Shown piece by piece: positions 51,142 to 61,340 of a stretch of DNA of 64,000 nt. The first letter of the stretch is position 1. Each line of letters starts with the position of its first letter. The position numbers were made by a program, and so were the translations under genes. Below the pieces are notes generated by a model. The model ran no database searches. It worked only from the letters and a program-made list of their open reading frames with translations, and was not told where the DNA came from. Source of the DNA: Narthecium ossifragum (lineage: Eukaryota > Streptophyta > Magnoliopsida > Dioscoreales > Nartheciaceae); NCBI GenBank assembly GCA_963920575.1, contig OY986967.1, positions 9,914,061 through 9,978,060 of the forward strand, written 5' to 3'.

Positions 51142-52690
51142 TGACGCGCCCAAACCACTCGTCGTTAAAAGTGACTAGGGCGTCAAAGATTACAATTTAT
51201 ACCGAATCCTACTAACTACTACGTAGCTAGCGGGAGTCCGGGTCGATCCGCAGGGAAATGAGAAATGACTAACGTGCTTGATAAATAACTCCAAACAACT
51301 AGCTAAAATGATTTGATTTTTGGATTAATGTCTATTAAAGCAATTAACTAAATGAAGAGAAATATAACTAATATAGAGAGGTCTTGGGATCTCCATTTCA
51401 TTGTAGGTCCTAATGTAGTCTCCTAAGGAATTAAGATGTGTAATCCAATTGGGACGATCGAAATCAAGAAATCGACACGCGGGTGGTTAGCCTCACTTAT
51501 CGCTCAACGGAAGTCGGTTTAGGATCATCCGCCGGAAATAATCACATTCACAAAGTCGACGAATGAGTGATTAGCTTCTATCGTCGCTAACGAACCTTCG
51601 AGTAAGATCGATTCGTCGCAAGATAAAGATATTGCATGGAGTCGTGCATTGGATCGAGATGGTTCTAGCACCTCGAATCTAATGCAAGAGAAAGATAGAA
51701 TGGATCCTTTGATTAGAGAGATAGGGATGGTTCTAGCATCCCTAATCTCTAATCTAGGGCTAGTAATCCTCCCAATGTCATTGGATGTGTTTCTAGCACA
51801 TCCAACTCATTGGGGCATAACAACAAACACCTATCATGCACAAGTCCTAACTCATACCAAAGAAAGGCATTCATCCATTCAACATATGAAATCCATGTAC
51901 AAAGATAGAGAAATAATGCTCAAATCCATACAATAGATCAATCCCTAAAGATTACACATCAAAAACCCTAGGAAAACTACAAAAGAATCCTACAACTACA
52001 TGGAAATCCCAAGATAGAGGAAGTTAGCTACTCATCTTGGTTGGATCCATGGATGGAGGTTGATGAAGCTCCCCTCCCATGGATTCCCTCCAAGAAGTCC
52101 TTCTCTCAATTGGGTAAAGAAACCTAGAAGGGCTGGAGAAGACTAAGAGAAGATCCCCTAAAATCCCCCCTAAGGGGTCTATTTATAGTCAACAAGCCTC
52201 CTCCACTCGGATTAGATCTGGGCCATTGATTTTGCTCGGCTGGTATCAAAGGATCGATCCTCATAGGGTGAAGGATCGATCATTCGCTTCGTGTGATCGC
52301 TGGTCCCGTGAAGGATCGATCCTCCCATAGGAAAGGATCGATCTTTTCTTCTTGAATTCTGGCTTCGCCCCGATGAAGATCGATCCTCCAGTGTGTGGAG
52401 ATCGATCCTCTAGAATTTGCGTTCTGTCACTGGGAAAATGCGCAAAAGTGATCGATCCTACCAAGGGTGAAGATCGATCCTTCAGAACTTGCGTTCTGTC
52501 ACTGAGAAAATGCGCAAAAATGATCGATCCTCTCATGCCATAGGATCGATCCTTGTTGGCCTGATTGGCTCCTTCTTAAAGCACTTCAAAGGATCGATCC
52601 TTCTTCCATACAGGATCAATCTTCTTCATAAAAACTTGCCCGAATGACGTCGTTTAAGCTCGGAACTTGATCCAATCCTCGTTGGGGGCA
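51142..52690 (-). repeat. Athila 5' LTR, outer end missing
   Basis: It matches 38708-40322 but stops at GTTGGGGGCA; the outer roughly 100 bp present in the 3' LTR are absent. The array (52252-52621) and TATA (minus, about 52178-52187) are kept, with TATA again 72 bp after the last GATCGATC. One site is mutated (GATCAATC at 52614) but keeps the 22-bp spacing. Confidence 0.9.
52178..52621 (-). promoter_or_regulatory. Athila 5' LTR promoter array
   Basis: A second copy of the six-pair array, for example 52252/52274 and 52592/52614 at 22 bp, with CGGATTAGATCT at 52208-52219 and CTATAAATAG on the minus strand. It should drive the full-length transcript of this element. Confidence 0.65.
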
Positions 52691-53646
52691 GAAATTGAAG
52701 ATTTTGATATCAAAGGATCGATCCTTTGCCTTACAAAGATCGATCCTTTGTCTGGCAGATCTGAATACAAGCCATCAGATTTAATCCAAAGGCTGAAATA
52801 AAAGCTAGGGTTTCATGTCCATATATAAGGGGAGTTCTTGGACGTTTTTGGGGGCTCTTTTCTGGACTTTTTCTAAAGGAAGAAGATGAAGAAATCTCCA
52901 TCCATAGCTGAGTAATCTGCGGGCATGGCGGACGGATGATCTAGCGAGGATTAGAGTTTCTTCTTCATCATGGTTCATAGTTTTAATCTTTATTGTTAAA
53001 CTCTTTTCTATGTATTGAATCTTCAAAGATTGTTTTTAGATTATAGATTCCTATGTGGATGATTAATATTATGAATCCAGTTATGCTTCTTTCTTGATCT
53101 TATAATCCCATAGTTTTATCTATTATTTACCTACTTTATCTCGTGAAATCTTTGCTATGCATTGCCGATTGTGAGAGTTGGTATTGTGTATTCTTAGAGA
53201 TCTGGTTAGATAGAGTTAGGGCTTTATCCCGATGAACTTTTGCTATACGTTAACTATAGTGACAGCCGGTATCGTATATTCTTAGGTTTTGGTTGGATAA
53301 AGTTAAAACTATAAAAATGAAGAACCAGTCATAGGAAGAGACATTTATATATTTTGTTAGATTTGTAGTTCCATATCTTCCGGTTAAGGTGATTGAGATG
53401 TGAATCCCTTAACTGAGTATTATATGAACCATTGAGAAGAGAAGAACCTATATCAGAGTGAAGTGATTCCCGATGCCTAGCCTTAATAAAATCCTTTGAT
53501 CTAATTTAGTTACTTCTCAAGTTCTTCTTTGTCTTCAATTCATTGTTATTTACATTTTGGATTTTTTCTGCTTATCTCTCTGTGGGTTCGACCTCTCTTA
53601 TGTTATACTGCACTGGGACCGCTGTGCGTGACACATTTGAGCGACA
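52691..53646 (+). repeat. Athila-like LTR copy 3, right part
   Basis: It resumes with GAAATTGAAGATTTT, the word found at 1018 in copy 1. It has a GATCGATC pair at 52716/52738 (22 bp), AGATTTAATCCA at 52777 and TATATAAGG at about 52822. It ends near GAGCGACA (53646), followed by a PBS at 53655. Confidence 0.75.
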
Positions 53647-53654
53647 TAAAAAAT

Positions 53655-53672
53655 TGGCGCCGTTGTTGGAGA
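53655..53672 (+). other. Primer-binding site, tRNA-Asp variant
   Basis: TGGCGCCGTTGTTGGAGA, differing at two bases from the Athila PBS at 51118. It proves copy 3 is the 5' LTR of an Athila-like element. Confidence 0.85.
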
Positions 53673-55287
53673 GACGGTTCAGAAAAGCGCCAGAATTATC
53701 AGATCACGATGATTGAAGACATTGAAGGCGGTAACTTTGTTCTCTTTTCTTTGGATTGTTATTTCTTTTTCCTTAGTTTTCTTTATTTTATTTTTAGTTT
53801 TATTTTTACTTGATAAAAAAACTGACAAAAAAAAAGGATAGAAAATGAATTATATCAACACTATTTGAGATGGAAAGTCTCAAACAACATTTCGTAAGAA
53901 AAGTATATACGAATTGAGCTTGGAGAATATTTGAGAATGGGGTTGTGGAGATTGAAGACCCGAAGGATGGGAGGCTATTCAAGGCCAATGGACAGCGACT
54001 GAAGCCAATCCCAGAGAAATCGGACTCTGAGGAGCACACCGTTTCTCTCGTAGACAGGAGGGATGATCTTGTTCTTATTCATTATTTCGGTTTTACTTAG
54101 GTTAACTTGCTTTAGTTGTTTGTTTTCGTTCTCATTTGCTTTTGTTTACTTTTATGTTTTTAGAATGCTTGGCCTTCCGTCTTCCTTGCTTGTGAAATTC
54201 GGCCACAATGAGGAGCCCTGTGCAAGATTTCAGATATTCTTTCAGGTGGCCTAGCTCCTATTTCATTTTCCTATTCTTATTTATGCTATATATGAACATT
54301 CAGCCAACACCCTTCTGCTTATTTATATGATTAGCATATATTGAGGACAATGTGAATTTCAGGTTGGGGGGTGTAGGCATGCATAGCCTTATGCATGCTA
54401 CCTTATTGAGTCTAATAGTGTTGAATTGAGCATGTTGCTAGAAATTGTACATGAGCTGAAATTTTTATGCTTATTATACATGTTGCTTTCATATGGATTG
54501 GCCTAAACATTGATAGGATGTGTGATCACCTGAAGGTACAACATCATGTGATTCACACACGAACACTTTATGTACAGTGGCAATTATACTCACTAGAGGA
54601 ATGAGCATACTATTGTCAATCTAGAGCATGATTTCAGCATTAGCTAGTGTTGAATATTGCATGCAAAGAAAAAGAAAAAAGAAAAAGTTCTGGAGCTTGA
54701 TCAAGCTGTGCCTAAACGACTATTAGGTGATCGACTGAGTAACCGGGTGTTCTTGCCTCAGGAAGCGGGGAGCTCACGTAAAAAGGTAGAACCACTGATA
54801 GCTAAAAGAAAAAGAAAAAGAAAATATTCAGTGTTTTGCTAAGTAACCGGGTCTCTGCGCCTCAAGAAGCGGAGAGTGCTCGTGTAAAAAGGCAAAATGT
54901 CTGATAGTTGAAGAAGAAAAAAAGAAAAAAAGAAAGAGCATGTTGTACATAAAGTGCGAGGGTTGGATGATTGGTCATGAAGATAGTAGTATGTTTGGAC
55001 TAATGGTGGGTAGAAGTTGCTTCTGTGTGTAACATTTATTTGTCACGTCACATGTGTTCTTCTCGATGGTGATTAGCATGTTTGATGTGTAGAAGTTGAT
55101 TTCATATGTTGGTAAGTATGTGTATGAGTATAAGAAGTTTTCATGCTCTGTACAGTATAAAACACTATTGACCTGACAAGATAGAATGTTTTTCATGCAT
55201 GTTTACAGCCTTTGACCTTTGGTGTGCATAATTATATCTTATGCACTTTGAATTGCTAGAGACTAGAAATAAGCTGGTTAGGGGGTG
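53673..55287 (+). pseudogene. Athila-like internal remnant: integrase C-terminus and 3' region
   Basis: Nearly all coding sequence is lost. At 53921-54060 the frame reads IFENGVVEIEDPKDGRLFK then NGQRLKPIPEK, matching the integrase ending of the Athila at 44963-45110 ([22 protein letters not shown]). The rest is non-coding with GTTGGGGGGTG (54362) and a terminal polypurine tract TTAGGGGGTG (55278-55287). Gag, protease, RT and most of integrase are deleted between about 53720 and 53920. Confidence 0.75.
54700..54905 (+). repeat. Duplicated block in the 3' region
   Basis: Two units about 115 bp apart share GAGTAACCGGGT-type starts, GCCTCA(G/A)GAAGCGG(G/A)GAG, C(A/G)TGTAAAAAGG-like and CTGATAG, followed by A/G-rich AAAAGAAAAAG runs. 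Same position as the duplication at 40897-41253 in the intact Athila. Confidence 0.75.
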
Positions 55288-55917
55288 TGATGAGTGCATG
55301 AAATTGCACTCTGAACCTGACTAAGAGCAGCTTATTTGCTGAGTTTTCATGATTAATATAGATGATTTCGTCAGTAGATGTTGCTTCACAAAGTTATTTG
55401 TATTATGCAAGAAATTGAAGAAAAGATGGGTCTTTAACGTCAAAATTGTACCTTTTCGAAATGAACCAAATGATGTATTATATTTGGTTGGAAAGCTCTT
55501 GAAGTCTAGTTTCTGGAGAATTTTACGGTTCGTGATTCTGAGTTTTCTAGACGAAGTTACAGTAATTTTAGTACCACTTGTGCAGTCTGGATGGCAAAAC
55601 AGTAAATACTCAGAAAAGATGGATCGATCATGTTCCCTAAAAGGATCGATCCTTTTATGCAGACAGACCTGACAGAACACACACTTTTCAGATGATCACA
55701 GAAGGATCGATCCTCCATTCACTCGAGAATATTGAGGAGAAGGATCGATCCTCCATTCACTCGAGAATATTGAGGAGAAGGATCGATCTTTCTCCTATCG
55801 AAGGATCCATCCTACTGAGAAGGATCCATCTTACTCTATGGAGAAGGATCCATCCTATTGAGAAGGATCCATCCTACTCTATGGAAGGATCCATTCTACT
55901 GAGAAGGATCCATCCTA
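55288..55917 (+). repeat. Athila-like 3' LTR (copy 4), truncated by the Tekay LTR
   Basis: It starts TGATGAGTGCATG after the polypurine tract and matches copy 3 from about 55390. It is cut at 55917 where TGAGGACCCG (Tekay LTR) begins, before its TATA. Contains an expanded array (see next). Confidence 0.8.
55622..55917 (+). promoter_or_regulatory. Expanded GATCGATC / GGATCCATCC array
   Basis: GATCGATC at 55622/55644 (22 bp), then 55705, 55743 and 55781 in a 38-bp tandem unit containing CTCCATTCACTCGAGAATAT, then six to seven GGATCCAT(C/T)C variants at 16-25 bp steps to 55917. The second half lacks CG and looks like an amplified mutant form of the motif. Confidence 0.6.
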
Positions 55918-58900
55918 TGAGGACCCGTTCCTTCAACCCGGTCCGACCGCGTTAGGTCGAGGGCTTGGCTTGGTTAGTGTTGGCCCGGTTGGCCTTGGGT
56001 CGCGATCAGTTGATCGCATCGCTGTTTTTGCACCTTAAGGGCAATTTGGTAAATTACGCTTTGGTGGTCGATTTCACACCCGCATAGTGCACACAGCCTT
56101 GATTGATGTACGTGATTGAATAGATCCAGTAGAAGTGTTCGGGATCGACAGATCCGGACTGGATTGCGAAGAGACATCGCAATTTGGAGTTTAATCGGAC
56201 TCGGTCTGATTAAACTGACTAAACTAGGTTGGTTCAGCCAGTTATGTGGCTTAACCCTCTATTCTCTCTCCCTTTCTTTATTTTTGCTTTTTCTTTTCTT
56301 TTCCCTCTCCCTTCCCCTGCCTTCCACGTTGGCCGGCCTTCTTCCTCCTCCGGAGCTCCTTCGCCATCACCGCCGGCCACGTCTCTCCCGAGCTCTCCGC
56401 TCCTCTCCCCAGATCCCCTCCGGTTTCTCCCTCCTCTCCTTCTCCATCTTCCCGTCGCGCGTGGATGGAGGCGTTGGACGGCTCCTGGCGGTTCCCCGGC
56501 AAGCCAGAAGCGGCGACAACAACCCCTCCTCCTTCTCCTTCCGACCTTTTCTCTCTCCCGCGGCCTCTCTTCCTTCTCCGACGACAACGGCTGTGGTTGT
56601 GGGAGGCCTTCGGCGGCTCTCCGATGAGCTGGAGATGGCGGCTTCGACAAAGGATGGCGGATCAAGGTGGATTAGCAGTGGATTAGCGTGTGAAGGTAGG
56701 GGTTCTACGTTGATCTTTAGGATATGCTAGATCTAGGGTTTGTTCGTTGGATTAGATGATTTTTATGCTCTAATTTGTCTCTTGATGCATGTTCTTCATC
56801 TGGTAGATGTTCTTAGGATTTGATTGTGATTCAATTGGGTTTTCTAAGCATTTATTCCCGAATTTTATCGTATCTCTGTTCTTCGATGAACAGTCATGTT
56901 CAAGCCCGGTTTGTGAGCTGTGTGAGCATGATCTCGTGAAACTTTCCAGATGACAGTTGTAGATTATCGAGTTCTCTTTCGATTTCCGCTAGTTTCGTGA
57001 TTTTTGGATTTATATATGATTTTTGGTGAATTATTTTCTAAACTCCTGCGAAACAGAAATTAAGAAATTGATTAGTAAAATCTGAGGAAATTAGACTTCA
57101 ATTAGACCTAATTCTTGGTCAGCATGTTCCTAGAATGTTAATATGTTTCTGACTATGTTTAATTTGAAATCTAAAGTTGTTTGGATGTTGAATTGTAATG
57201 TTTTCGTCGCCTCTAACGGTGGTTTACTATAGCAATCCGAGAATTAGCTTGTTAACGGATTTCTATGTTCTAATTAGTCCCTTAATGCATGCTTAGTAAT
57301 TGATTGAAGCTTCATGCAATTTCATATGGGTTTTATCTGGATTTTTGGAAGTTTTTCCGGATTTTACCGAAGCTCTATTTTTCTACGAGCTGAGCTGTTC
57401 TAGCTCAGATCTGGACAGTGGTCTTCTATCTTGGCGGCTTGACTGGTTGGACGCGTGGAGGAGCTGCCCAACTTGCTCAAGTAGGTGTTTCTATCTCGAT
57501 CTTAGGATCGGGTTCTCCTAGGATAAGTTTAATGCCTTTTTGCTGTAGGAGTACTTGTTAGGATGCTATGTAGCTCATTGTGCATGTAATGTGGATGATT
57601 CGAAGTATTCCTATTCGCGATTTCCGTATTCCAATGGCTGGTTTCCGTATTATCGCCGTTTTGTCGGTTTTTCGTCCGTTTTGACCTAGATAGAAGATTT
57701 AACCATAAAAAACGTGATTTCTTCATACCATTAGTTTCCCCATCGTTAATTACACTTGCTTGCAAAATTTCATCAACTTCCAACTTGATTTGATCCTTGT
57801 ATCCCAAGGAATTGGATTTCCGGCACTGTTCTGATGAACTGTGCCTAAGGCTCGACGGTCTATCGGTGCATCGACCGTCAAGTGGTGATATGCTCTTTCT
57901 GGGCCTGACGGTCGACCGGCGGATCGAACGTCGCATCGTCCGTCATCCGCCGGTCGACCTTCAGGCTCTGTCAGGATTTTGGTCTCCCACGGTCGATGGA
58001 CCGATCGACCGCGGGCTTCCACCCTTTTTCCTTCCCGCCACACGATTGACCGGCGGATCGACCATCGCATCATCCATGAGGCTCTCTCCCGTTTTGGGCT
58101 CCCCACGGTCGATGAACCGATCAACCGTCGCCGTGATGGTTTTCCTCGTTTTGGTCCCACGGTCGACCGCCGGATCTACCGTGACATTGTCGGATCCACC
58201 GTCACATCGACCGTGGGGCCTTGAGCAGTGTCTTCTGGTTTTTCTTGAATGGCTTTCAGTTGGGTTTGATTGCTAAACGTGTTGGGAGGTTGGTGTGAGG
58301 TTTTCATGAAGTTTTCAAGGGATTTCCATTGAGATTAAGGATTGAATCGCATGTTGATTTCCTTTGAGTAAATTGAGGATTTGGCTTGCATTGAAATACA
58401 TGTGTGGTTAGTATTTAGTTGTTTAATTGTTTGCTTAGCCATTAGCTAGTTATGAGTGCTAGCTAATGTGGACTTGTGGAACCTTAGCCACTTGTCGGAG
58501 AGTGCCGAGCGCTATTGTATATCTGTTGAACTTATAATTGATGATGTGGCATGTAGAGACATCTAGGATAGATGTTTGCCTAGGCTCATACATTGTGTGC
58601 ATTAGAGGCATCTGAGGTTAGGCGGGCGATGGTTTGGGTCAACGATCCGAGGCTCTCGGGTAGCTCGGATCTAGCCTTAGGACCGTGGCTCGGTAGTCAG
58701 GATTAGGGTGTGATTGTATATTGGAATCTCTTGTTATTGACGATTTGCGATAGTTGACTCTGATCAGTGTTTGAGGTTTAGAGGTCGTGTTTGTCTTCCA
58801 AGGCCAAGTGCTAAGGATGGATGTCGATGTGTTCCCGACGTGGTTCCCAAGGCATGGTATTCCTGCTTGGGTAAGGGTGATCCTGCATGTTACTGTTCCT

Positions 58901-59466
58901 TGGCCTCCTGGTAACATGTACAGGAGAGAGGTTTCACGATAGGAGCCCTTGGGACATCGATAGAGTTCTGGGACCCATGGCATCCGTTAGACTTGAGCGG
59001 GAAGGCAACACTGTTGTTGTTTTCCTCCTTTCAGTGTGTCGTAGAGTAGAACCCTACTGAGCTTATCGCTCACTCCTATCCGGGCTGGGTTTGCAGGTGC
59101 AGGCGGCAGTTCTTCGTCTGTGGAGTCGGCGAGATCGGCCTTTGGTGACACGAGTACATCCAGAGGTGCTTGAGGTTGCTGGAGGATCGATCGTTGTACT
59201 TTTTGAATATTTTGTATATTGTAAACCCTTTGAGGAAATTTTGGATTATTGTATAATATCTGTCCTTTTGAGGATTTTTATCATAGAATCTTGTATCAGT
59301 ACAACTTGATATATATATATATGAATTGAATATCAGTTTCACCTCTGGAATATAATTAGTTTAAATTATCTGTCTTTTCCGCTTCGTATCGCGCCAATTG
59401 AAGATGAATAGTGATAGGAGCCCTCACGCCCCGTCCTGGATGGGTTTTCTGGGTCGGGGTGTGACA
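55918..59466 (+). repeat. 5' LTR of the Tekay-type element
   Basis: TGAGGACCCG...GGTGTGACA; 3549 bp, long as in Tekay/Del. It has a pyrimidine- and GC-rich stretch at 56230-56700 and a TCGA-dyad array at 57859-58210. Shorter related LTR pieces lie at 11520-12110 and 34435-35248. The start is placed where similarity to copy 4 ends and the family start TGAGGAC appears. Reading frames in the GC-rich part show no domain. Confidence 0.85.
57859..58210 (+). promoter_or_regulatory. TCGA-dyad array on a 12-bp lattice (Tekay LTR)
   Basis: TCGA or one-base variants at 57859/57871, 57912/57924/57936, 57993/58005, 58046/58058/58070, 58109/58121, 58163/58175/58187 and 58195/58207, each 12 bp apart, with CGGTCGA/TCGACCG arms and GGCTCTGTC-type spacers, as in the SIRE LTRs. 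I could not assign a TATA box with confidence here. Confidence 0.6.
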
Positions 59467-59469
59467 ACT

Positions 59470-59481
59470 TGGTATCAGAGC
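59470..59481 (+). other. Primer-binding site, tRNA-Met
   Basis: TGGTATCAGAGC three bases after the LTR end GTGACA. Confidence 0.95.
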
Positions 59482-59670
59482 AGGCTGTAGGTCCCAGGGA
59501 TAGGATTAGGCTTGTGGTTAAGGTTTTGAGTGCGGTTTGGGAAAGTTCTAGGAGTAGAGCATCCCTGTGTGCTTATTCGTGCTCATGTGTGTTACACTTT
59601 TATTTTATTCATTGCTGCTGTGTTTTGATTTCTTACGGGTGGACACTTGTTATCTCTGGTGAACGTGCAG

Positions 59671-61340
59671 ATGGCAGGGAGCCGGGCTAGCTATCCAGTC
59701 TTGGGTAGTGGCACTGCGCGCGACGAGCGCGCTGCTCGACAGGCCTTAGAGGCCAACGCAGCCGTGCCCCGTGTACCTGCACGAGAGGCAGAGCCGAGGA
59801 TTGAGGTCGTGGTGGAGGAGGTTGCTTCTTTCGTCGCCGAGAAGGTCTCTCCCCCACACGACCAGCGTGTTGTTGTGACAGCGGTGGTCGACTTCCAGAG
59901 ACTGAACCCGCCTAGGTTCAGCGGTACTAGAGGCGACCCAGCGATGGCGGACGACTGGCTGGAGGGAGTCAGTTGCGTCCTTGACACTCTGTTCGTCCAG
60001 GATGACCGGATTCGGGTCAGACTTGTCGCGTTCTAGCTCGACAGGGATGCTTTGGACTGGTGGCGCTCTTTCCAGGGCGCCAGGGACGGGAGTGACCCAT
60101 CGTGGGCCGTGTTTCGTTCGTCGTTTCTTGGCGCGTTCTTTCCCCGCAGTGCCCGCTCGGCCCTTGTCCGTGAGTACCAGACCCTTTCTCAGGGTACTCA
60201 GTCGGTAGTACAATACGCGGCTAGGTTCACGAGACTTGCCAGATTTGCCTGTACGGTGTCGGCGGACCCTCTTGCCAGAGCTGAGCAGTTCCAGTGGGGG
60301 CTTAGGCCCGAGCTCAGGCGGCTGATCGCGGCTCAGCGCGCTAGCACGTACGCAGAGGCGCTGGACTGTGCCTTAGCAGTTGAGGCTCAGTTGCAGGAGC
60401 CGGGGCCAAGGGCAGTCCAGCCGGCGTCGTCTACGAGCACCAGTGGCGGAGGACATCCACAGAGAGCAGCTAAGGGCAGGAGAGGTTCGTGGAGGCAGCA
60501 GAGGTACTCACGACACCAACATCAATACCAGCGTCACCCACCCCAGTACCAACAGCAGCCCAGGCAGGGAGGCCAGCCACTTCTTCCGGCTGGGCCTCAG
60601 GGGCAGACGTCCGGAGGAGGCCAGAGCCAGCAGCTAGCGCTTGGACCTTCTGTGTGCTACGATTGCCGGTAGACAGGGCACTTTTGCCGAGACTGTCCGA
60701 CGTTGAGGGCCCAGTCAGTTCGTGGCGGATCAGGCAGAGGTTGGTGGACACCAGGAGCTTGGAGAGGCAGAGGTTGTGGCGGAGGTTGAGGCGGACCCAG
60801 AGGGGGAGTGTTCGCACTTCCAGACCGCGAGTACCCAGACTACGTTCAGCCACCTTTTTAGCCCTACCAGTACCCGCCACCCCAGCAGACTCTAGCTCTT
60901 CGACCAGCCCCAGTTGACCCTCCTGTTCTCAGAGGTACCTTCCAGCTTTTCAGTTCATTTGTAGATGTTCTGATAGATTCTGGGGTGTCTCATTCCTTTG
61001 TAGCTAGCGACTGTGTGGCATCGCTAGGGCTAGAGACTGAGCTACTTGGAGTCACACTGCACTTAGACACACCCGTCGGCGGAGGGGCTTGTGTTGAGCT
61101 GATCTGCCGTTCTTGCGAGTTGGAGGTTCGGGGCCTCCGTGTCTTTCTAGACCTTCGGGTACTAGACATGGTCGGGTTCGACGTGATTCTCGGTATGGAT
61201 TGGCTGACTTCATACCGAGCCTTTCCTCTTGTGTGGTTGCTTTCCCAAGTGCGAGGGCCAGCTGTCAGCTTTACTGGCGCGCCTTTCCTTGTTCGCTGCA
61301 GAGGGCAGTCGAGAGAGCTATTTGCCTGCAGTAGTTTGTG
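59671..61340 (+). pseudogene. Tekay gag and protease
   Basis: The frame starts MAGSRASYPVLG. Gag domain (LNPPRFSGTRGDPAMADDWL, WAVFRSSFLGAFFP, YAARFTRLARFA) carries TAG at 60034-60036. A Gln-rich region leads to a zinc knuckle (CYDC...GHFCRDC) broken by TAG at 60670-60672; more stops are TGA 60787 and TAG 60859. The protease site is VLIDSGVSHSF (about 60968-61000) with ILGMDWL downstream. A frameshift near 61230-61340 moves coding to the next frame. Confidence 0.88.

Larger units (their letters stand above)
38708..52690 (-). mobile_element. Athila-type Gypsy element, nearly complete
   Basis: Order on the minus strand: 5' LTR (51142-52690, outer end missing), tRNA-Asp PBS, one gag-pol frame with two stops (50881 to 44963), GATCGATC array, extra ORF, tandem-repeat 3' region, polypurine tract, 3' LTR (38708-40421). 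The LTRs differ by roughly one percent by eye plus a 68-bp duplication, so the insertion is recent. It lies inside the LTR of another Athila-like element. Confidence 0.93.

Noticed and set aside
56116..56730. 204-residue plus-strand frame in the Tekay LTR
   Set aside because: It is a translation of a pyrimidine-rich LTR segment; competing frames on both strands are just as open.
5740..58216. Many short ORFs with repeated RSIHRSTV, DRSID or GSI-type peptides
   Set aside because: They are translations of the TCGA/GATCGATC arrays and change frame with each unit. They contain no domain and occur on both strands.
22948..59481. tRNA genes at the TGGTATCAGAGC and TGGCGCC sites
   Set aside because: Only 12-18 bases match tRNA 3' ends, directly beside LTR ends; no cloverleaf is present. 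They are primer-binding sites.
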